From an uncultured Spirochaetales bacterium (lineage in GTDB: Bacteria > Spirochaetota > Spirochaetia > Sphaerochaetales > Sphaerochaetaceae): a DNA stretch of 64,000 bases. Location: NCBI GenBank assembly GCA_949283235.1, contig CASDRY010000145.1, positions 1 through 64,000 of the forward strand. The letters run 5' to 3'. The notes under the pieces are model-generated. The model was not told the DNA's origin and did no database searches. It saw nothing but the letters and a program-made list of their open reading frames with translations. The position numbers were made by a program, and so were the translations under genes. Positions 61,267 through 64,000 of the stretch are shown piece by piece (position 1 is the first letter of the stretch; each line of letters begins with the position of its first letter).

Positions 61267-63144
61267 TTATTGAGAAAAACTCTTGAATCTACGCCATAAT
61301 GTAGTCCTAGAAACACCCAGATGTTCAGCAAATTCACCTAGTGTCATATGAGATCCAATGTATTCTGCATAAAGCTCCTCATCATTCATCGCTTTGAGAG
61401 TTTTATGCGGCGCCGAAAAAGAATCATGTTCTTTAAAGGCAGATGGAAATGGAATATCAACAAGACGCACAGCCCCCTCATCGATATGCTTCGAACCATT
61501 TAGTATAAGAATCCGCTGTGCAACATTCTTCAGCTCCCTAATATTGCCTGGCCAGTTATAAGTGCATAGATATTTCAATGCATCCTCACCAACTGTAGGT
61601 ACCGGAATTTCCATCTCGGAAGACAAGGATTTAACAAAGTTCTTAAATAAAAGCGGTATATCCTTCTTTCTCGCTCTCAGAGGTGGAATCTGGATAGTAA
61701 GCAGATTGATTCTGTAATAAAGATCACTGCGAAAAAGTCCTTCCTCAACAAGATGCGGAATATCCTGATTAGTTGCGCAAAGGACCCTTACATCTGTTGG
61801 AATCACATTACTTCCACCTACCCTTCTTACCTCTTTCTCCTGCAGAACACGAAGCAACTTAGCTTGTAAAGGTACAGGAAGTTCTCCTATCTCATCAAGA
61901 AAAATAGTTCCTTTATCAGCAAGCTCAAAAAGTCCTTGCTTTCCGCCCTTTGCCGCTCCAGTAAAAGCTCCTTCCACATAACCGAAAAGCTCAGATTCCA
62001 GAAGATCTGCGGAAATAGAGGCACAATTTATAGCCACAAATGGCTTATTTCTTCTACTGCTGGCATTGTGAATTGATTGTATGAAAAGCTCCTTTCCTGT
62101 TCCTGTCTCTCCTGTTACGAGAACATTGCAATCTGTCTGGGCATATCTAACAGCCTTAGCTATGATTGTTCTCATGACAAGATCCTCTGTGAAAATACAA
62201 GAGAATGTGTATTTTGCAGAGAAACCATGCCTTGGCTTAGTGATGTTCCGATCAAGAGGAGTAAAAGCCTCCCTGACTGTCTGCAATGATATCACAGCAG
62301 AACCGCCTGCTGAGGAGAGAGGCCTCTGAGCTACTATAACATCCTGATCCATTATTCTCTGTACACTTTCAAGCTCTAGCCCCTTATTAAGAGTCTCCTC
62401 AAGAAGACCTTCAGGAAATAGTTCTTTGACAGATGTCCCTGCAAGAGAATGCTGGAAAAAAGCATCTGCCGCGGCATTTGATGAAAGTACTACCTTGTTT
62501 TTATCAACAGCAAGAATACAAGACGGAAATTCCTCTATTATCGTTCGATACAGATTTGAACGGATACGCTCTGTTTCCATAATCTCTGCAGCAGATACTG
62601 CAGAATTAACAGCTCTTGATATCGCGAAGTCCTCCAATCCTATTGCAGAAAAGCGTATTCCGTGCAATTCGCAGTAAGCTCTCAGATATCCACCGCCAAT
62701 AAGGATATCATAGCCATCAGAGATAAGTTCATCTGCAATCCTGCTCATAAGCTTCTCATCCTTGGCTTCTCTTATCCTGATATCAATTCCTGTCAGGCTC
62801 TTTATAACACCCTCATCTGCAATAGTAGAATCAGGAACAACACATCCAACCCTCGCCTCCTGTCCGTATTTATCTCTGACATTCTCAAGAGCAGTCAGCA
62901 AACCCTTCGAGCTTGTACTCATCTCTATAACATGTTGCTGTGGATAGCGGAGTTTAACCGCATGATATGTCATGCCTCTTGCAACGACTATATCATAAGC
63001 ACTTACAGGTTCTATTCCATCTGGAGCTGTACCATAGAAATGTGCCAGCGTAAATTCGACGCCCTCATGCGCTGTAGCATCTATGATTCTTTTAAAATCA
63101 GATTCAAGCTCTTTATATGGAATAATAACCAATACTTTAATCAT
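61267..63144 (-). CDS. PrpR-type sigma-54-dependent transcriptional activator
   Basis: This 625-aa activator has a PrpR-type N-terminal sensor (about 1-190), a PAS-like region (about 195-300), a sigma-54 AAA+ domain and a C-terminal helix-turn-helix (TLGEFAEHLGVSRTTLWRRF, about 602-621). Walker A is GETGTGKE (345-352), and GAFTGA (392-397), which contacts sigma-54, is intact. The PrpR sensor fold reads metabolite ligands such as 2-methylcitrate in the founding member. The ligand here is unknown. The ATG follows TAAAAT by 7 nt without a ribosome site. Confidence 0.93.
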   Translation of the reverse strand: MIKVLVIIPYKELESDFKRIIDATAHEGVEFTLAHFYGTAPDGIEPVSAYDIVVARGMTYHAVKLRYPQQHVIEMSTSSKGLLTALENVRDKYGQEARVGCVVPDSTIADEGVIKSLTGIDIRIREAKDEKLMSRIADELISDGYDILIGGGYLRAYCELHGIRFSAIGLEDFAISRAVNSAVSAAEIMETERIRSNLYRTIIEEFPSCILAVDKNKVVLSSNAAADAFFQHSLAGTSVKELFPEGLLEETLNKGLELESVQRIMDQDVIVAQRPLSSAGGSAVISLQTVREAFTPLDRNITKPRHGFSAKYTFSCIFTEDLVMRTIIAKAVRYAQTDCNVLVTGETGTGKELFIQSIHNASSRRNKPFVAINCASISADLLESELFGYVEGAFTGAAKGGKQGLFELADKGTIFLDEIGELPVPLQAKLLRVLQEKEVRRVGGSNVIPTDVRVLCATNQDIPHLVEEGLFRSDLYYRINLLTIQIPPLRARKKDIPLLFKNFVKSLSSEMEIPVPTVGEDALKYLCTYNWPGNIRELKNVAQRILILNGSKHIDEGAVRLVDIPFPSAFKEHDSFSAPHKTLKAMNDEELYAEYIGSHMTLGEFAEHLGVSRTTLWRRFKSFSQ

Positions 63145-63151
63145 ATAGCTG

Positions 63152-63187
63152 ATTTTAGCACTGCTAATTCATTTTCGCACTGAAACA
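63152..63187 (-). promoter_or_regulatory. Promoter and TGAAACA box of the activator gene
   Basis: Minus-strand TAAAAT (63157-63152) ends 7 nt before the ATG at 63144, implying a leaderless mRNA. A near-identical 12-bp repeat (63152-63163 and 63171-63182) surrounds the -35 area. TGAAACA at 63181-63187 matches the operon boxes and would allow autoregulation. Confidence 0.5.
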
Positions 63188-63321
63188 ATACAAGAATTTC
63201 ATTTACACCTCACAGGGGAATAAATGACTCTTTACATCTCCTGAAAAAAGCCGTTTTACTTGCAATCAAAGATATAGAGACTATTTAGGCTTTCAATTCA
63301 GATTCAAATACATTCATTGAT

Positions 63322-63449
63322 TATCAAATGCGGAAAGTGCGAGAAGACTTGTCCTCAGAAACTTCCTATTAGAGAACTGCTTGAAAAGCAGAAAGCATAC
63401 TCTGCTAAGAGATAAGCTCCCTGTCAGATAATGGCAAGGGAGCTTTTAT
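63322..63449 (+). repeat. Copy B of the ~128-bp duplicated gene end plus terminator
   Basis: This is an incomplete copy of the 3' end of the reductase gene at 53343 and its terminator. One A is missing, so the frame is broken, and no upstream part of the gene exists here. The copied hairpin AAGCTCCCT / AGGGAGCTT (63414-63445) now lies downstream of the phosphatase gene. Confidence 0.9.
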
Positions 63450-63460
63450 GTGTTTATCAC

Positions 63461-64000
63461 TTACTCTGTGAGAATAGAAACGAGAGAATCTACCTCGCTT
63501 TCTGTGAGTCCTACAGTATTAATGAGATAATTTCTTGCAACAAGTGAAACGGAATCAAAAGGAAATGGTCTTCCGTTCATATCAACAAAGAAATCTATGA
63601 TGATCTGGGCTATGGCATCATACTGCTCTGTACCCTTTTCAGTGCCATAATAGTTTTCATAGCTTGTCATGTAATCTTCCACGATTTCATCCATTGTAGC
63701 ACCACAGATCGCTTCTAAAGTTGCTGTCACCATGCCTGCTCTGTCCTTTCCCTCATTGCAATGAATAAGATATGGACTTGGATTTGCAAGCATGAACTTA
63801 AGTCCTTCATAGAGCTTTTCAGTAAAGTCCTCGGAGAAGAAATCTACACCCATGTTAAGAGCAATGACATGTGAGCCATCTACCAGAGCTTTATAGTTCG
63901 GAGCTTCTACCAGCCCTTCCATCATAGACTCTTCTGAATCTGCAAGATTTATAACTGTCTTTATTCCAGCTTTTCCAAGAAGAGTATCTGCATATACCGC
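63461..64000 (-). CDS. Tyrosine-protein phosphatase (5' end beyond window)
   Basis: The reading frame is open from the window edge to the stop, 179 codons. The visible part begins DTLLGKAGIKTVINLADSEES, which is the usual pre-catalytic region, so an internal ATG at 63925 is not the true start. The active-site loop is HCNEGKDRAG (Cys-x5-Arg). It resembles the Y_phosphatase3 family of bacterial tyrosine or phosphoinositide phosphatases. Signal sequence not visible. It ends just before the duplicated terminator. Confidence 0.85.
   Translation of the reverse strand, partial: AVYADTLLGKAGIKTVINLADSEESMMEGLVEAPNYKALVDGSHVIALNMGVDFFSEDFTEKLYEGLKFMLANPSPYLIHCNEGKDRAGMVTATLEAICGATMDEIVEDYMTSYENYYGTEKGTEQYDAIAQIIIDFFVDMNGRPFPFDSVSLVARNYLINTVGLTESEVDSLVSILTE

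Overview
The window reads as a chromosomal segment of an anaerobic, fermentative, diderm bacterium. A TolC-RND efflux operon and several lipoproteins with clear lipoboxes point to an outer membrane. Ferredoxin-tailed aldo/keto reductases, an EFR1-type iron-sulfur protein and carboxylate (TRAP-TAXI, DASS) and hexuronate metabolism point to anaerobic life on organic acids and plant or host glycans. Protein style (RexAB/AddAB-type recombination genes together with TolC, the rplM-rpsI pair, Rpn-type nuclease, PrpR/sigma-54 control) fits a host-associated spirochaete of the Treponema/Sphaerochaeta kind. That is an inference from family resemblance and no 16S or marker search was possible.

Layout. 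1-5.1 kb (minus): type I restriction-modification operon hsdR-hsdM-hsdS, with hsdS cut by the window edge. 5.5-7.3 kb: lipoprotein serine protease, a DUF2442 protein and an initiator tRNA. 7.4-10.6 kb: a TRAP-TAXI transporter. 10.6-15.4 kb: AAA/DUF4143 ATPase, HAD phosphatase, LUD protein, AlkD-like protein and an orphan trpB. 15.4-19.7 kb (minus): yitT and the uxuA-gntR-uxuB hexuronate operon. 19.8-23.1 kb: MFS transporter, aldo/keto reductase, NagB-like deaminase. 23.2-28.8 kb: TolC-adaptor-RND pump. 28.8-33.9 kb: ade, recX, Rpn nuclease, small secreted protein, rpsI and rplM with a long structured leader. 34-37.5 kb (minus): uvrD and rimO. 37.6-41.3 kb: an orphan pair of peptide-type ABC ATPases, a SprT/DUF2786 protein and a PIN toxin-antitoxin pair. 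41.3-45.6 kb: aroA-ltaE-EFR1-malY, all translationally coupled. 45.6-51.4 kb (minus): addA/addB-like helicase-nuclease. 51.4-54.5 kb: CPBP protease, secreted or anchored endonuclease, second aldo/keto reductase. 54.5-63.1 kb (minus): the most interesting block, a PrpR-type sigma-54 activator followed by TRAP-TAXI, a UPF0261 protein, a TIM-barrel 'PEP hydrolase-like' protein and a DASS transporter. 63.3-64 kb: a duplicated gene tail and a truncated tyrosine phosphatase.

The standout system is the 54.5-63.2 kb regulon. A -24/-12 promoter lies upstream of the TAXI gene, with a cluster of TGTTTCA boxes further upstream and one more box upstream of the activator itself. The two enzymes it controls correspond to the two halves of the tomato antiviral protein Tm-1, here encoded as separate, 4-nt-overlapping genes beside two carboxylate transport systems. 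Together they suggest uptake and processing of an unidentified organic acid.

A second pattern worth checking is gene expression style. At least seven start codons sit 6-8 nt after a -10-like hexamer with no Shine-Dalgarno, which suggests that leaderless mRNAs are common here. Several other genes appear to use TTG or GTG starts with good ribosome sites.
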